DNA from: Novosphingobium aureum
GTDB lineage: Bacteria; Pseudomonadota; Alphaproteobacteria; Sphingomonadales; Sphingomonadaceae
Assembly: GCF_015865035.1 (NCBI RefSeq)
Contig: NZ_JADZGI010000001.1
Coordinates: 1,736,001-1,800,000 of the forward strand
Direction of reading: 5' to 3'
Length of the DNA stretch: 64,000 bases
Part shown: one piece after another, positions 1-8,958 of the stretch
Numbering within the stretch: the stretch's first letter is position 1
Layout of the letters: each line of letters opens with the position of its first letter
Translations under genes and position numbers: made by a program
The notes under the pieces: model-generated
The model's database searches: none
The model's input: only the letters and a program-made list of their open reading frames with translations
What the model was told of the DNA's origin: nothing

Positions 1-1
1 G

Positions 2-154
2 GCCGGCGATTTCTTCGAGAGCTGGATGAAGCGGCGGGCTGGGGTCAAGGACTCCGGATCGCTGATTCCCGGGCATGGCGGCTTCTTCGACCGCGTTGAC
101 GGCTTGCTGGCCGTGCTTTTCCTGCTAGCCCTGATGATCCTGTTCAAGCCGTGA
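2..154 (+). CDS. cdsA: Phosphatidate cytidylyltransferase, C-terminal end (partial)
   Basis: This is the last 50 codons of a gene entering from the left edge. The tail carries the CdsA signature: a KRR...KD segment, then IPGHGGFFDRVDG, then one hydrophobic closing segment. CdsA makes CDP-diacylglycerol from phosphatidic acid and CTP in the inner membrane. The following dxr and rseP genes reproduce the conserved cdsA-dxr-rseP-bamA order of proteobacteria, which supports the call. The start lies outside the window. Confidence 0.9.
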   Translation, partial: AGDFFESWMKRRAGVKDSGSLIPGHGGFFDRVDGLLAVLFLLALMILFKP

Positions 155-186
155 GCCGTATCGGCGCCGCAGCTGGACGATATTTG

Positions 187-207
187 ATGACCAAGGGACC
201 GCAATGA
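187..207 (+). other. Six-codon leader ORF overlapping the dxr start
   Basis: An ATG followed by five codons and TGA (MTKGPQ) ends inside the dxr initiation codon, sharing the four bases ATGA. Its first ten bases, ATGACCAAGG, repeat exactly the first ten bases of dxr 17 bp downstream, so it looks like a short tandem duplication of the start region. It could feed ribosomes to dxr by translational coupling or simply be a chance duplicate. No known family applies. Confidence 0.3.
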
Positions 208-1394
208 CCAAGGCCCCCGAACAAGCCTGCGAGCACGGTGGCGCGCGTACGATCTCCGTGCTCGGTGCGACCGGCTCGATCGGCGCATCGACGCTCGACC
301 TCGTGCGTCGCAACCGCGCGCAGTGGCGCGTCGTCGCGCTGACCGCGAATGGCAATGCCGCAGCGCTGGCAGCGCTGGCGCGCGAATTCGAGGTCGAGGT
401 CGCGGTCGTTGCCGACGAGGCCGCGCTGCCCGAACTGCGTGCAGCGCTTGCCGGTACCGGCATCGAGGCCGCTGGCGGTGCACAGGCGCTGGTCGAGGCC
501 GCCGCGCGCGGCGCGCAGATGACCATCGCCGCGATTGTCGGCTGCGCGGGGCTTGCCCCCACCATGGCCGCGATCGAGCAGGGCGGGTTGATCGGTCTTG
601 CCAACAAGGAGGCGTTGGTCTCGGCGGGCGAGGTCATGACGGCCGCGGTCGCGCGCCACGGCGCGACGCTGCTGCCGGTCGATTCCGAGCACAACGCGAT
701 CTTCCAGTGCCTGCAGGGCAACCAGCTCAGCCAGGTCCGCTCGATCACGCTGACCGCAAGCGGCGGTCCGTTTCGCGACTGGAGTGCAGGCCAGCTCGCC
801 GAGGCGACGCCCGCGCAGGCGATCAAGCATCCCAACTGGGACATGGGCGCGAAGATCAGCGTCGATTCGGCGACAATGTTCAACAAGGGCCTCGAGCTGA
901 TCGAGGCGCACTACCTCTTCCCGGTCGGGCTCGATGCCTTGCGCATCATCGTCCATCCGCAGTCGATCGTGCACTCGATGGTCGAGTATCGCGACGGTTC
1001 GACCCTTGCCCAGCTCGGCCCGTCGGACATGCGTGTTCCCATCGCCTCGGTGCTGGCATGGCCCGCGCGCATGGACACGCCGCTGGCTCCGCTCGATCTT
1101 GCCGCGATTGGCGAGCTGACCTTCCGGGCTCCCGACGAGGAGCGTTTTCCCGCGACGCGGCTCGCTCGCGAGGCGGCGCGGGCAGGGGGCGCGATCCCTG
1201 CGGTGCTCAATGCGGCCAACGAGGTTGCGGTGGCGGCGTTCCTTGCCGGTCAGATCGGGTTCAGCCGGATCGCGGCAGAAGTGGAGCACGTGCTCGAGAC
1301 TTACGCGCCAAGCGCGCCGACCAGCCTTGCCGATGTCCTCGCCGTCGATGCCGAGGCGCGTCGGCGTGCACTCGGCCTGCTGCAGGCCGCCTGA
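204..1394 (+). CDS. dxr: 1-deoxy-D-xylulose 5-phosphate reductoisomerase
   Basis: The protein of 396 residues has the family length. It converts DXP to 2-C-methyl-D-erythritol 4-phosphate with NADPH, the committed step of the MEP isoprenoid route, in the cytoplasm. The NADPH loop GATGSIG is at residues 21-27. The metal ligands fall in DSEHNA (D160, E162) and in the NKGLELIE segment (E231), and the flexible-loop segment HPNWDMGAKI starts at 209. The start is the ATG preceded by AAGGGA. The gene lies 49 bp after cdsA and 40 bp before rseP, so the three are probably one transcript. Confidence 0.97.
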   Translation: MTKAPEQACEHGGARTISVLGATGSIGASTLDLVRRNRAQWRVVALTANGNAAALAALAREFEVEVAVVADEAALPELRAALAGTGIEAAGGAQALVEAAARGAQMTIAAIVGCAGLAPTMAAIEQGGLIGLANKEALVSAGEVMTAAVARHGATLLPVDSEHNAIFQCLQGNQLSQVRSITLTASGGPFRDWSAGQLAEATPAQAIKHPNWDMGAKISVDSATMFNKGLELIEAHYLFPVGLDALRIIVHPQSIVHSMVEYRDGSTLAQLGPSDMRVPIASVLAWPARMDTPLAPLDLAAIGELTFRAPDEERFPATRLAREAARAGGAIPAVLNAANEVAVAAFLAGQIGFSRIAAEVEHVLETYAPSAPTSLADVLAVDAEARRRALGLLQAA

Positions 1395-1434
1395 GCGCGA
1401 AGCCGCAGAACCATAGCCCCGGAGAGATACTGAG

Positions 1435-2820
1435 TTGACCGCTGCCCCTGGCCTCCTGACCACGATTTTCGCCTTCCTGCTGGTGCTCGGGCCCCTCGTG
1501 GTCATCCACGAGCTGGGCCACTACCTCGTGGGCCGCTTCTTCGGGGTCAAGGCGGATGCCTTCTCGATCGGTTTCGGCAAGGAGCTGACTGGCTGGACCG
1601 ACAAGCGCGGTACCCGCTGGAAGCTCTCGATACTGCCGCTGGGCGGCTACGTGCAGTTCGCCGGAGACATGAACCCGGCAAGCGCTCCGAGCGCTGGCGA
1701 GGACGGCCTGAGCGAAGCCGAGCGCGCGCACACCTTCCACGTCAAGCCACTGTGGCAGCGTGCGCTGATCGTCTTTGCGGGGCCGCTCACCAACCTTCTG
1801 GTCTGCGTGGCGATCCTCGCCGGTTTCGCCTGGGCCAACGGACGGCTCGTTGCCGATCCCGAGATCGCGGCCTTTGCCGAGAATTCGCCTGCGCAGGCAG
1901 CCGGGCTCGAGGCGGGCGACCGCATCGTGAGCATCGATGGCGACCCGATCGAGAGCGTTACCGACATCCCCTCGCACGTGGTCTATTTCCCCGATCAGAC
2001 GATCGAGGTCACTGTCTCGCGCGATGGCGAGACGCGCTCGATCCCGGTGCACCTGGCGCGGCGCGAGATGCGCGACGAGTTCGGCAACGAGGCTGCAATC
2101 GGCGACCTTGGGGTCGATTTCGCACTGCCCATCGTCAGCGGTTTCACGGGCGATTCGAGTGCCGAAGCGGCGGGAATGCAGGTCGGCGACAAGATCGTCG
2201 AGGTCGACGGCAAGGCCATCGGCAGCTTCGCGGAAATCCCGCCGATGATCGAACCGATCCCCGGTCGCACGATCCCCATTGTCGTCGAGCGCGAAGGCCA
2301 GCGCGAGGCGCTCTCGGTCACGGTCGGCAGTGCCGAACGCATGGGCGAGGACGGCAAGACCGTCACGGCGGGCTGGCTGGGCGTGCGCACGGGCTTCGGC
2401 AGGGTGGTCCCCGTCGGGCCCCTCGAGGCGGTCGGTCTGGGCTTTACCCGCAGCTTCGACATCATGGGTTCGATGGTCACCGGCATCAAGCAGATCGTGG
2501 TGGGCCAGCGCTCGGTCAAGGAGATGGGCGGGCCCATCAAGATCGCGCAGTATTCCGGCCAGCAGTTCTCGCTGGGCTGGGAGCAGTTCACCGGTTTCGT
2601 GGCGCTGATCTCAATTAACTTGGCATTCATCAACCTCCTGCCAATCCCCGGCCTCGACGGCGGGCATCTGGCTTTCTACGCAGCCGAATGGGTTCGTCGG
2701 AAGCCACTTGGAGTGCGCAGTCAGGAATGGGCGATCCGCACGGGCGTGGCACTGGTCCTCGCGCTGATGCTGTTCGTGACGGTCAATGACCTGGTGTCCC
2801 TTCCGATTTTCGGGGGATAG
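1435..2820 (+). CDS. rseP: RseP-type site-2 protease (intramembrane zinc metalloprotease)
   Basis: The 461-residue membrane protease has the HExxH zinc motif at H25-E26-H29 in the first transmembrane helix, two PDZ-like modules between roughly residues 125 and 305, and the second metal motif LDG in NLLPIPGLDGG near residue 405. The family cleaves membrane-anchored anti-sigma factors and clears remnant signal peptides, so it links envelope stress to transcription. The start codon is TTG, supported by GGAGAG eight bases upstream and no better ATG before the first helix. It sits directly before bamA, as in most proteobacteria. Confidence 0.95.
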   Translation: MTAAPGLLTTIFAFLLVLGPLVVIHELGHYLVGRFFGVKADAFSIGFGKELTGWTDKRGTRWKLSILPLGGYVQFAGDMNPASAPSAGEDGLSEAERAHTFHVKPLWQRALIVFAGPLTNLLVCVAILAGFAWANGRLVADPEIAAFAENSPAQAAGLEAGDRIVSIDGDPIESVTDIPSHVVYFPDQTIEVTVSRDGETRSIPVHLARREMRDEFGNEAAIGDLGVDFALPIVSGFTGDSSAEAAGMQVGDKIVEVDGKAIGSFAEIPPMIEPIPGRTIPIVVEREGQREALSVTVGSAERMGEDGKTVTAGWLGVRTGFGRVVPVGPLEAVGLGFTRSFDIMGSMVTGIKQIVVGQRSVKEMGGPIKIAQYSGQQFSLGWEQFTGFVALISINLAFINLLPIPGLDGGHLAFYAAEWVRRKPLGVRSQEWAIRTGVALVLALMLFVTVNDLVSLPIFGG

Positions 2821-2979
2821 CCGGGAGGTTTTAGGCGGGGATCGCTCTCCTGCGGGTTTGTCAGCTTGATCGGACGGCGTCCATCAGGCAGATGGCTGCG
2901 GTCATATCCGGTTCTGGGTGCGCGAGCCGGGGGAGTGGTCTGTGAACTCGCGAAAGCGATTATCGGGAATTTGCGTAGA

Positions 2980-5628
2980 ATGATCGGATTGGAAATGGTT
3001 CGCAGCACGGGCGCCGGGCGCAAGACGCAGGTGGCTGCAGTGCTCCTGGGGACCACGATCCTCGCCGGGGTTCCGGCGGTGGCCTTTGCACAGGAAACCG
3101 AAGCCGGGGCCGCCAGTGCACAGGCTCCGGTCGAGACGATCAAGTCGATCTCGGTCAAGGGCTCGCAGCGCCTCGAGCAGCAGACCGTGCTGTCCTACAT
3201 CGACCTGCGCGTGGGCCAGCCCTACAGCAAGGCCGCAGCCGACGGCGCGCTCAAGGATCTCTACGGAACCGAGCTGTTCAAGAGCGTCGAGGTGACCAAC
3301 GAGGGCGGCAACGTCGTCATCGAGGTCCAGGAGAACCCGGTGGTCAACCGGATCATCCTCGAGGGCAACAAGCGCATCAAGAACGACAAGATCCTGCCCG
3401 AAATCAAGGTCGCGCCGCGCCAGATCTTCACCCGTTCCAAGGTTCGCGCCGACGTTGCGCGCATCATCGAGCTGTACAAGCGTCAGGGCCGCTATGCAGC
3501 GACCGTCGAGCCCAAGATGGTCATGCTCGACCAGAACCGCGTCGACATCGTCTTTGAGATCACCGAGGGCGACAAGTCCAAGGTCCGCCAGATCAACATC
3601 ATCGGCAACGAGGCCTTCTCGGACGGTGACCTGCGCGGCCAGATGGTGACAAAGCAGGCGCGCTGGCACCGTATCTTCTCGTCGGGTACCAGCTACGACC
3701 CCGACCGCATGGCCTTCGACCAGCAGAAGCTGCGCCAGTTCTACCTGACCGAGGGCTACGCCGACTTTCGCGTCGTCTCGGCGGTGGCCGAGCTTACGCC
3801 GGACAAGAAGGACTTCATCATCACTTACGTGGTGGAGGAAGGCGAGCGCTACAAGTTCGGCGACGTGAAGGTCGAGAGCCAGTTGCGCGACTTCGACGGC
3901 GACAAGCTGGCGGCCAACCTGCCGATGAAGGCGGGCGACTGGTACAACGCCAAGCTCGTCGAGGACACGATCGAGAACCTGAACAACACCGCAGGTGCCT
4001 TCGGTTACGCCTTCGCCGACGTGCGTCCGCAGTACGATCGCAACAAGGAAGACCTCACCATGGGTCTGACCTTCGTGATCCGCGAGGCACCGCGCGTCTA
4101 CGTCGAGCGCATCGACATCAACGGCAACACGCTCACCCAGGACAAGGTCATCCGCCGCGAGTTCCGTCTCGCCGAGGGTGACGCGTTCAACTCGCTGCAG
4201 GTGCGCCGTTCGACCAACCGCATCAAGTCGCTCGGCTACTTCCAGGAGAAGTTCGAGGTCGAGCAGAAGCCGGGCAGCGCCGAAGACCGCATCACGCTCG
4301 AGGCCAACGTCGAGGAGAAGCCGACCGGCGAACTCCAGCTCTCGGCCGGTTTCTCGAGCCTCGAGAGCTTTATCTTCCAGGCCTCGATCCGCCAGCGCAA
4401 CTTCCGCGGTCGCGGCCAGACGGTGGGCCTTTCGGGCAGCTATTCGCGCTACTCGAAGTCGGTCCAGGCGAGCTTCGTCGAGCCGTACCTGTTCGACAAG
4501 AACGTGTCGCTGGGCGTCGACATCTACCGCCGCGATTACAACAACTTCAATTATTACAACTCGAACCGCAACACGAACTACGAGCAGACCACGACAGGCT
4601 TCCAGATCCGTGCCGGCCTGCCGCTGACCGAGTACATCACCGCGGTCGGGCGCTATACGCTCAACTACGACGACGTGTCGCTGAGCGAGAGCCAGTTCTA
4701 CTCGATCAACGATCAGGGCGAATATGCCTGCGATCCGCTGCGCGCCGGTCGCTATCTCTGTGACGCGCTCGGCAAGCGCCTGAGCTCGATCCTCGGATTC
4801 TCGCTTATCTACGACACGCTCGACAACCGCGTGCGCCCCTCGCGTGGCACCAGCGCGTCGGTCAACATCGACGTCGCGGGTCTTGGTGGCGACGTGAAGT
4901 ATGCGCGCCTGCGCGCCAATGCCGCCAAGTACTGGTCGCTGGGCAAGGGCTTCATCTTCTCGCTCTCGGGCGAGGGTGGCATCATCAAGCCCTATGGCGG
5001 CAACGACGTGCGCCTGACCGACCGCTTCTACCTCGGCCAGCCGCAGATGCGCGGTTTCGCCATCCGTGGCCTTGGCCCGCGCGTGCTGCGCCAGTATTAC
5101 AGCGGCCCGATCGACGACGATACCTCGAGCATGACGAGCGATTCCGACGACGCGCTCGGCGGCAACTACTATTACATGGGCCGTGCCGAGATGGAGATTC
5201 CGCTCGGTTCGGGCGCTCGCGAGATGGGCCTGCGCCCTTCGATCTTCGTCGATGCCGGCGCAGTGTGGGGCACCAAGCGCCCCGAACTGAGCGATTGCGG
5301 CAACGGCTGCTTCATCGGTTCGCGTGACAGCGACGGCAACCAGATCTATTACGAGAACAATGGTACGCCGAACGAGTACGACCAGGAAAACGTCGTTCAG
5401 ACGACCGACCCGACGACGAACGGCATCGCGAACTTCGCCGTCGGCAACAACAGCTATTTCACCGAATCCTATCTCGGCGACACCTGGCTGCCGCGCGTGG
5501 CGGTCGGTTTCGGCGTGAACTGGAATTCACCATTCGGACCCTTCCGTATCGATATCGCCAAGGTGCTCGTGAAGCGCGAGGGCGACGATACCCGGGTCTT
5601 CTCCTTCAACGTGGGAACGCAATTCTGA
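2980..5628 (+). CDS. bamA: Outer membrane protein assembly factor BamA
   Basis: The 882-residue Omp85 protein has an N-terminal signal peptide ending near AFAQ, five POTRA repeats over about residues 45-450, and a C-terminal 16-strand barrel containing the lid-lock motif MRGF. The last residues end in phenylalanine, as needed for its own insertion. BamA folds and inserts beta-barrel proteins. An in-frame TTG at 2866 would add 38 residues that do not look like a signal peptide, so the ATG at 2980 is preferred (2995 is also possible). Two barrel loops contain cysteine pairs, and one is a long Asn/Thr/Gly-rich insertion near residue 780. The stop overlaps the ompH start by one base. Confidence 0.96.
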   Translation: MIGLEMVRSTGAGRKTQVAAVLLGTTILAGVPAVAFAQETEAGAASAQAPVETIKSISVKGSQRLEQQTVLSYIDLRVGQPYSKAAADGALKDLYGTELFKSVEVTNEGGNVVIEVQENPVVNRIILEGNKRIKNDKILPEIKVAPRQIFTRSKVRADVARIIELYKRQGRYAATVEPKMVMLDQNRVDIVFEITEGDKSKVRQINIIGNEAFSDGDLRGQMVTKQARWHRIFSSGTSYDPDRMAFDQQKLRQFYLTEGYADFRVVSAVAELTPDKKDFIITYVVEEGERYKFGDVKVESQLRDFDGDKLAANLPMKAGDWYNAKLVEDTIENLNNTAGAFGYAFADVRPQYDRNKEDLTMGLTFVIREAPRVYVERIDINGNTLTQDKVIRREFRLAEGDAFNSLQVRRSTNRIKSLGYFQEKFEVEQKPGSAEDRITLEANVEEKPTGELQLSAGFSSLESFIFQASIRQRNFRGRGQTVGLSGSYSRYSKSVQASFVEPYLFDKNVSLGVDIYRRDYNNFNYYNSNRNTNYEQTTTGFQIRAGLPLTEYITAVGRYTLNYDDVSLSESQFYSINDQGEYACDPLRAGRYLCDALGKRLSSILGFSLIYDTLDNRVRPSRGTSASVNIDVAGLGGDVKYARLRANAAKYWSLGKGFIFSLSGEGGIIKPYGGNDVRLTDRFYLGQPQMRGFAIRGLGPRVLRQYYSGPIDDDTSSMTSDSDDALGGNYYYMGRAEMEIPLGSGAREMGLRPSIFVDAGAVWGTKRPELSDCGNGCFIGSRDSDGNQIYYENNGTPNEYDQENVVQTTDPTTNGIANFAVGNNSYFTESYLGDTWLPRVAVGFGVNWNSPFGPFRIDIAKVLVKREGDDTRVFSFNVGTQF

Positions 5629-6308
5629 TGAAAACTCTTCTCAAGACTCTCGCGCTCGGCACGAGCATCGCCCTCGCTTCGGTTGCCGCGCAGCCGGCGC
5701 TGGCTCAGGAAGGCGGCACCGTGGTGCAGGGCATCGCGGTCGCGGACTTCGAGCGCGTCATCGTCAACACCAATGCCTTCAAGACGGCAGAGCAGCAGCG
5801 CCAGACCACCTACAAGGCGCAGCTCGATCAGGCGCGCACCCGCAGCGATGCGCTCAACGCGCAGCTCAAGCCGCTGGTCGACAAGTTCAACGCCGATCGT
5901 CAGGCTGCCAACCCCAACGAGGCAGCGCTGCAGCAGCAGGCCCAGCAGATCCAGCAGATCCAGCAGGCTGGCCAGCAGGAGCTCCAGCAGATCCTCGCAC
6001 CCGTCTCGCTGTCGCGCGCCTATGTCTCCGAGCAGATCGAGGACAAGCTGAACGACGCGGTCAAGGCCGCGATGAACAAGAAGAAGATCTCGATGCTCCT
6101 CAACCCCGAGGCGATCGTGGCGATGAACAACGGCGCCTACAACCTCAACCAGGACATCCTGAACGAGCTGAACACGCTGATCCCCTCGGCACAGATCACC
6201 CCGCCGGCAGGCTGGCAGCCGCGTCAGGTCCGCGAGGCCCGCGCCCAGCAGCAGGCCGCCGCTGCCGCACAGCAGCCCGCTGCCGCCGCGCAGCCGGTCG
6301 GCCGCTGA
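5628..6308 (+). CDS. OmpH/Skp family periplasmic chaperone
   Basis: This protein of 226 residues has a clear signal peptide ending at ALAQ and a long coiled-coil central part rich in Gln, Asp and Lys, as in Skp, which escorts unfolded outer membrane proteins to BamA. It is longer than the roughly 160 residues of E. coli Skp and has a tail of Gln and Ala repeats after residue 195. Its ATG overlaps the bamA stop in TGATG, so the two are translationally coupled. In many Gram-negatives lpxD follows at this place; here fabZ follows directly. Confidence 0.9.
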   Translation: MKTLLKTLALGTSIALASVAAQPALAQEGGTVVQGIAVADFERVIVNTNAFKTAEQQRQTTYKAQLDQARTRSDALNAQLKPLVDKFNADRQAANPNEAALQQQAQQIQQIQQAGQQELQQILAPVSLSRAYVSEQIEDKLNDAVKAAMNKKKISMLLNPEAIVAMNNGAYNLNQDILNELNTLIPSAQITPPAGWQPRQVREARAQQQAAAAAQQPAAAAQPVGR

Positions 6309-6330
6309 TCGTAGCTCGGGAAGAACCGTC

Positions 6331-6783
6331 ATGAGCGAGCAGCCCGAAGGCGCATACGACATCCCCCGGATCCTCGAGGCGCTGCCGCATCGCTACCCGA
6401 TGCTGCTCGTCGACCGCGTGGTTTCCTTCGAGGAGGAGGAAATCCACGCGGTGAAGGCGGTGTCCTTCAACGAGGACTTCTTCCAGGGTCACTTCCCCGG
6501 CAAGCCGATCATGCCCGGCGTCCTCCAGATCGAGGCGCTGGCGCAGGCAGCGGGGATTCTCGCGATCGAGAAGCTCGGTCTCGCCGGTACCGGCAAGCTG
6601 GTCTATTTCATGGGAATCGAGGAAGCCAAGTTCCGCAATCCCGTGATGCCCGGCCACCTGCTCGACCTGCGCGTTGGTTTTCTCCAGAAGCGTGCACGCG
6701 TGTGCAAGTTCTGGGGCAAGGCCTCGATCGGCGACAAGGTGACCTGCGACGTCAAGTTCACCGCGATGATCGCAGACGCCTGA
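6331..6783 (+). CDS. fabZ: 3-hydroxyacyl-[acyl-carrier-protein] dehydratase FabZ
   Basis: The 150-residue hot-dog enzyme carries the active-site histidine in GHFPGKPIMPG (H54) and the catalytic glutamate in LQIEALAQ (E68). It dehydrates beta-hydroxyacyl-ACP in fatty acid elongation in the cytoplasm. The gene starts 22 bp after ompH with a GGGAAG ribosome site. Its usual partners lpxD, lpxA and lpxB are not present on either side. Confidence 0.96.
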   Translation: MSEQPEGAYDIPRILEALPHRYPMLLVDRVVSFEEEEIHAVKAVSFNEDFFQGHFPGKPIMPGVLQIEALAQAAGILAIEKLGLAGTGKLVYFMGIEEAKFRNPVMPGHLLDLRVGFLQKRARVCKFWGKASIGDKVTCDVKFTAMIADA

Positions 6784-6877
6784 CCGGCAGAGCTTGCATT
6801 CCGCGCAGCCCCGATGTAAGGGCGCGCCTTTCACAGGCAGGCCGGTCGGAACCGGCCAATTGCAGAGAGATTACGAC

Positions 6878-7105
6878 ATGAAGGCCGATACGCACCCCGA
6901 TTACCACATGATCACCGTCCAGATGACTGACGGCACCACCTTCCAGACCCGCTCGACCTGGGGCTCGGAAGGCGACACGCTGGTTCTCGAAGTCGATCCG
7001 ACGACGCACCCGGCCTGGACCGGTGGTACGCAGCGCGTGAACGAAGGCGGCCGTGTCGCCCAGTTCAACAAGCGCTTCGGCGGTCTCTCGCTCAAGAAGA
7101 ACTGA
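6878..7105 (+). CDS. rpmE: 50S ribosomal protein L31 (zinc-free type)
   Basis: This 75-residue protein starts MKADTHPDYH and contains HPAWTGG and GGRVAQFNKRFGG, typical of alphaproteobacterial L31. It has no cysteine, so the CxxC zinc ligands of the C+ paralogue are absent. The start ATG has AGAGAGA eight bases upstream. A strong terminator follows 45 bp after the stop. Confidence 0.95.
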   Translation: MKADTHPDYHMITVQMTDGTTFQTRSTWGSEGDTLVLEVDPTTHPAWTGGTQRVNEGGRVAQFNKRFGGLSLKKN

Positions 7106-7150
7106 GCCGGTCAGAGCTGAACGCGTCGCTCCTCGTGGGGCGATGCTGGA

Positions 7151-7180
7151 AAGGCGGCCCCCTTGCGGGCCGCCTTTTTC
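7151..7180 (+). terminator. Rho-independent terminator after rpmE
   Basis: A perfect 10-bp stem (AAGGCGGCCC with GGGCCGCCTT) closes a six-base loop and runs into a T tract. It ends the fabZ-rpmE transcript. Confidence 0.9.
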
Positions 7181-7324
7181 GTTTGTGGCTCGAGCCTTGT
7201 CTGGTGGGCGCAGTACGGACGGCTTGCCAGGGGGCGGTGCATTCGGGCAGGTCTGTGATGCAACCCCAAGGCGTCTCGCTGCATTCTCGGTATGACGTCC
7301 GCAGGAGAGAGAGGAATTCGAACG

Positions 7325-7885
7325 ATGTCTATTCCCGCCACTGGCCGCAAGGCTGCGATCTTCGGTCTCGCGCTCGCGAGCCTCGGTCTTGGAACCCCGG
7401 CCTTGGCCGATCATCACGAGGAAGCGGGCGAGATGGTCCATGCCACGTTGATCGGCGCTGACGGCGCCTCTCACGGCATGGTCATGGTGCAGGATACGCC
7501 CAGCGGCGTGCTGATCACCACCCAGCTCGAAGGCCTGCCCGCAGGCACCCATGCCTTCCACTTCCACGAGAAGGGCATGTGCGAGCCGGCGGAGGGCTTC
7601 AAGACGGCGGGAGGCCACTTCGCGCCGATGGTGTCCAAGCACGGCCTCATGGTCGAGGGCGGGCCGCACGGCGGCGATATGCCCAACCAGACGGTCGCCG
7701 CCGACGGCAAGCTCGAGACCCAGATTCTCAATACCGGCGTGACGCTCGCTGCGGGCCCCAAGAGCCTGTTCGACGCCGACGGTTCGGCGCTGGTGATCCA
7801 CGCCGGGGCCGACGACTACAAGAGCCAGCCTTCGGGTGATGCGGGCGGGCGAATCGCCTGCGCGGTGATCGCTGCTCCCAAGTAA
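7325..7885 (+). CDS. sodC: Exported Cu/Zn superoxide dismutase
   Basis: The 186-residue protein has a signal peptide cleaved near ALAD (about residue 29) and the full SodC metal site: copper ligands H79, H81, H98 and H159, zinc ligands H98, H106, H115 and D118, the disulfide pair C86-C179, and the guiding arginine R176. It dismutates superoxide in the periplasm. The start is chosen at the ATG at 7325 because a long purine-rich ribosome site (AGGAGAGAGAGGAA) lies just upstream, and the next in-frame ATG upstream would spoil the signal peptide. It stands alone between a terminator and a convergent gene. Confidence 0.95.
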   Translation: MSIPATGRKAAIFGLALASLGLGTPALADHHEEAGEMVHATLIGADGASHGMVMVQDTPSGVLITTQLEGLPAGTHAFHFHEKGMCEPAEGFKTAGGHFAPMVSKHGLMVEGGPHGGDMPNQTVAADGKLETQILNTGVTLAAGPKSLFDADGSALVIHAGADDYKSQPSGDAGGRIACAVIAAPK

Positions 7886-7924
7886 AAGATTGGTGTGCCG
7901 GGCAGGGGCCGGGGCGACCTTCGG

Positions 7925-8557
7925 TCAGCCCCAGGGCCTCTCCCGGTACCATTGGGTGATCACGTACTTAAACCCCTTGCGCACCTTCATCGCGTGATGG
8001 AGCGTTGCCGGATTGGGGGTGCCGTCGGGGCGCTGGTTGTTCCAGCACACCAGCTTGCCGGCCTCGGGCTGGATGATCTTGTCGATCACCTTGAAGCGCG
8101 TCGCCCCGCCAGCCTCGACGCTGTTGAGGTAGACCATGAAGGTCCAGGTACGCTGGCCCGCGACCGCGCAGTACTTCTCGAACTCCGGTCCACGCGGCTC
8201 GAAGTAGTCGGTGTGGGCCTTGAACTCCTGTCCGACTTCGTAGCGCTGGCCTTGCAGGGGTTCGGCGTGGGCGGGGTCGATACCCGAGTATTCCGCGATC
8301 CGGGCCGCGAGCGCTGCGACTTCGGGGTCGTCGCGCGACAGATCGCAGGTCGAGCTGGTGCGGAACACGTCATCGCCGTTGTAGTCGGCTACCGTCGAGG
8401 GTCGGTGTTCGGCCTCGATTTTGGCGATCAGGCGCTCGCACAGTTCGGCTGAGATGAATTCGCGCGCGACGAACATGTCGATTCTCGGGGAGGGCACGCG
8501 CTGCACGCCCGGATGCGACTGCAGAACTTCGCCCGGTGATTCGTGGACCTTTGTCAT
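7925..8557 (-). CDS. 2-oxoglutarate/Fe(II) dioxygenase, prolyl 4-hydroxylase type
   Basis: The 210-residue protein has the P4H-type double-stranded beta helix. The iron ligands are H115-x-D117 in AHTDYFEP and H187, with the 2-oxoglutarate lysine at about K197 in RKGFKYV. Conserved GGATRF and CWNN segments lie between them. Members hydroxylate proline or other residues in proteins; the substrate here is unknown. There is no signal peptide, so it is cytoplasmic. It converges on sodC with 39 bp between the stops. Confidence 0.87.
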   Translation of the reverse strand: MTKVHESPGEVLQSHPGVQRVPSPRIDMFVAREFISAELCERLIAKIEAEHRPSTVADYNGDDVFRTSSTCDLSRDDPEVAALAARIAEYSGIDPAHAEPLQGQRYEVGQEFKAHTDYFEPRGPEFEKYCAVAGQRTWTFMVYLNSVEAGGATRFKVIDKIIQPEAGKLVCWNNQRPDGTPNPATLHHAMKVRKGFKYVITQWYRERPWG

Positions 8558-8735
8558 ACCCGGCTTCTAGCCCCGGCCCGTGCCCGTGAAAATCGCACGA
8601 GTTTGGCTGAAGGTGACTTTTTTGCTTGGCAAGCCTGCCGCTCTCGTGCAAAGGCGCGCTCCCGCACCGATGACGCTTCGACGTTACCCCGGTGCGATAG
8701 GTCGGCAGGCCCGAAAGGGCCTTCAAGCGACATGT

Positions 8736-8813
8736 GGCGATTGTAGCTCAGTTGGTCAGAGCGCCGGTTTGTGGTACCGGAGGTCGTGGGTTCGAACCCC
8801 ATCAATCGCCCCA
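8736..8813 (+). tRNA. tRNA-His (GTG)
   Basis: A full cloverleaf is visible: acceptor stem GCGATTG/CAATCGC, D arm, anticodon stem CCGGT/ACCGG with loop TTGTGGT (anticodon GTG), and T arm with TTCGAAC. The extra G at position -1 facing C73 is the tRNA-His identity element, and CCA is encoded. A GNRA-type hairpin (8707-8722, AGGCCC GAAA GGGCCT) sits in the 5' leader. Confidence 0.97.
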
Positions 8814-8958
8814 CTTTTCCCATTCTATCCGGTTTTTGCGTGTTCTGTTCGGATTTCGCACGCGCACCTCGTCCTTTGGGTCAGACCACGGGTGAAAACC
8901 GTGCGGCTTTGACATGAGTCACTTGCTCCTTGCGCGGGCCTGACTAGAAGTTGCGCCT

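Noticed and set aside
144..1505. Long open frames on the opposite strand of dxr
   Set aside because: They are GC-rich shadows with Arg/Gly/Asp-heavy translations, no family motifs and no ribosome sites; the same holds for similar long frames across the window.
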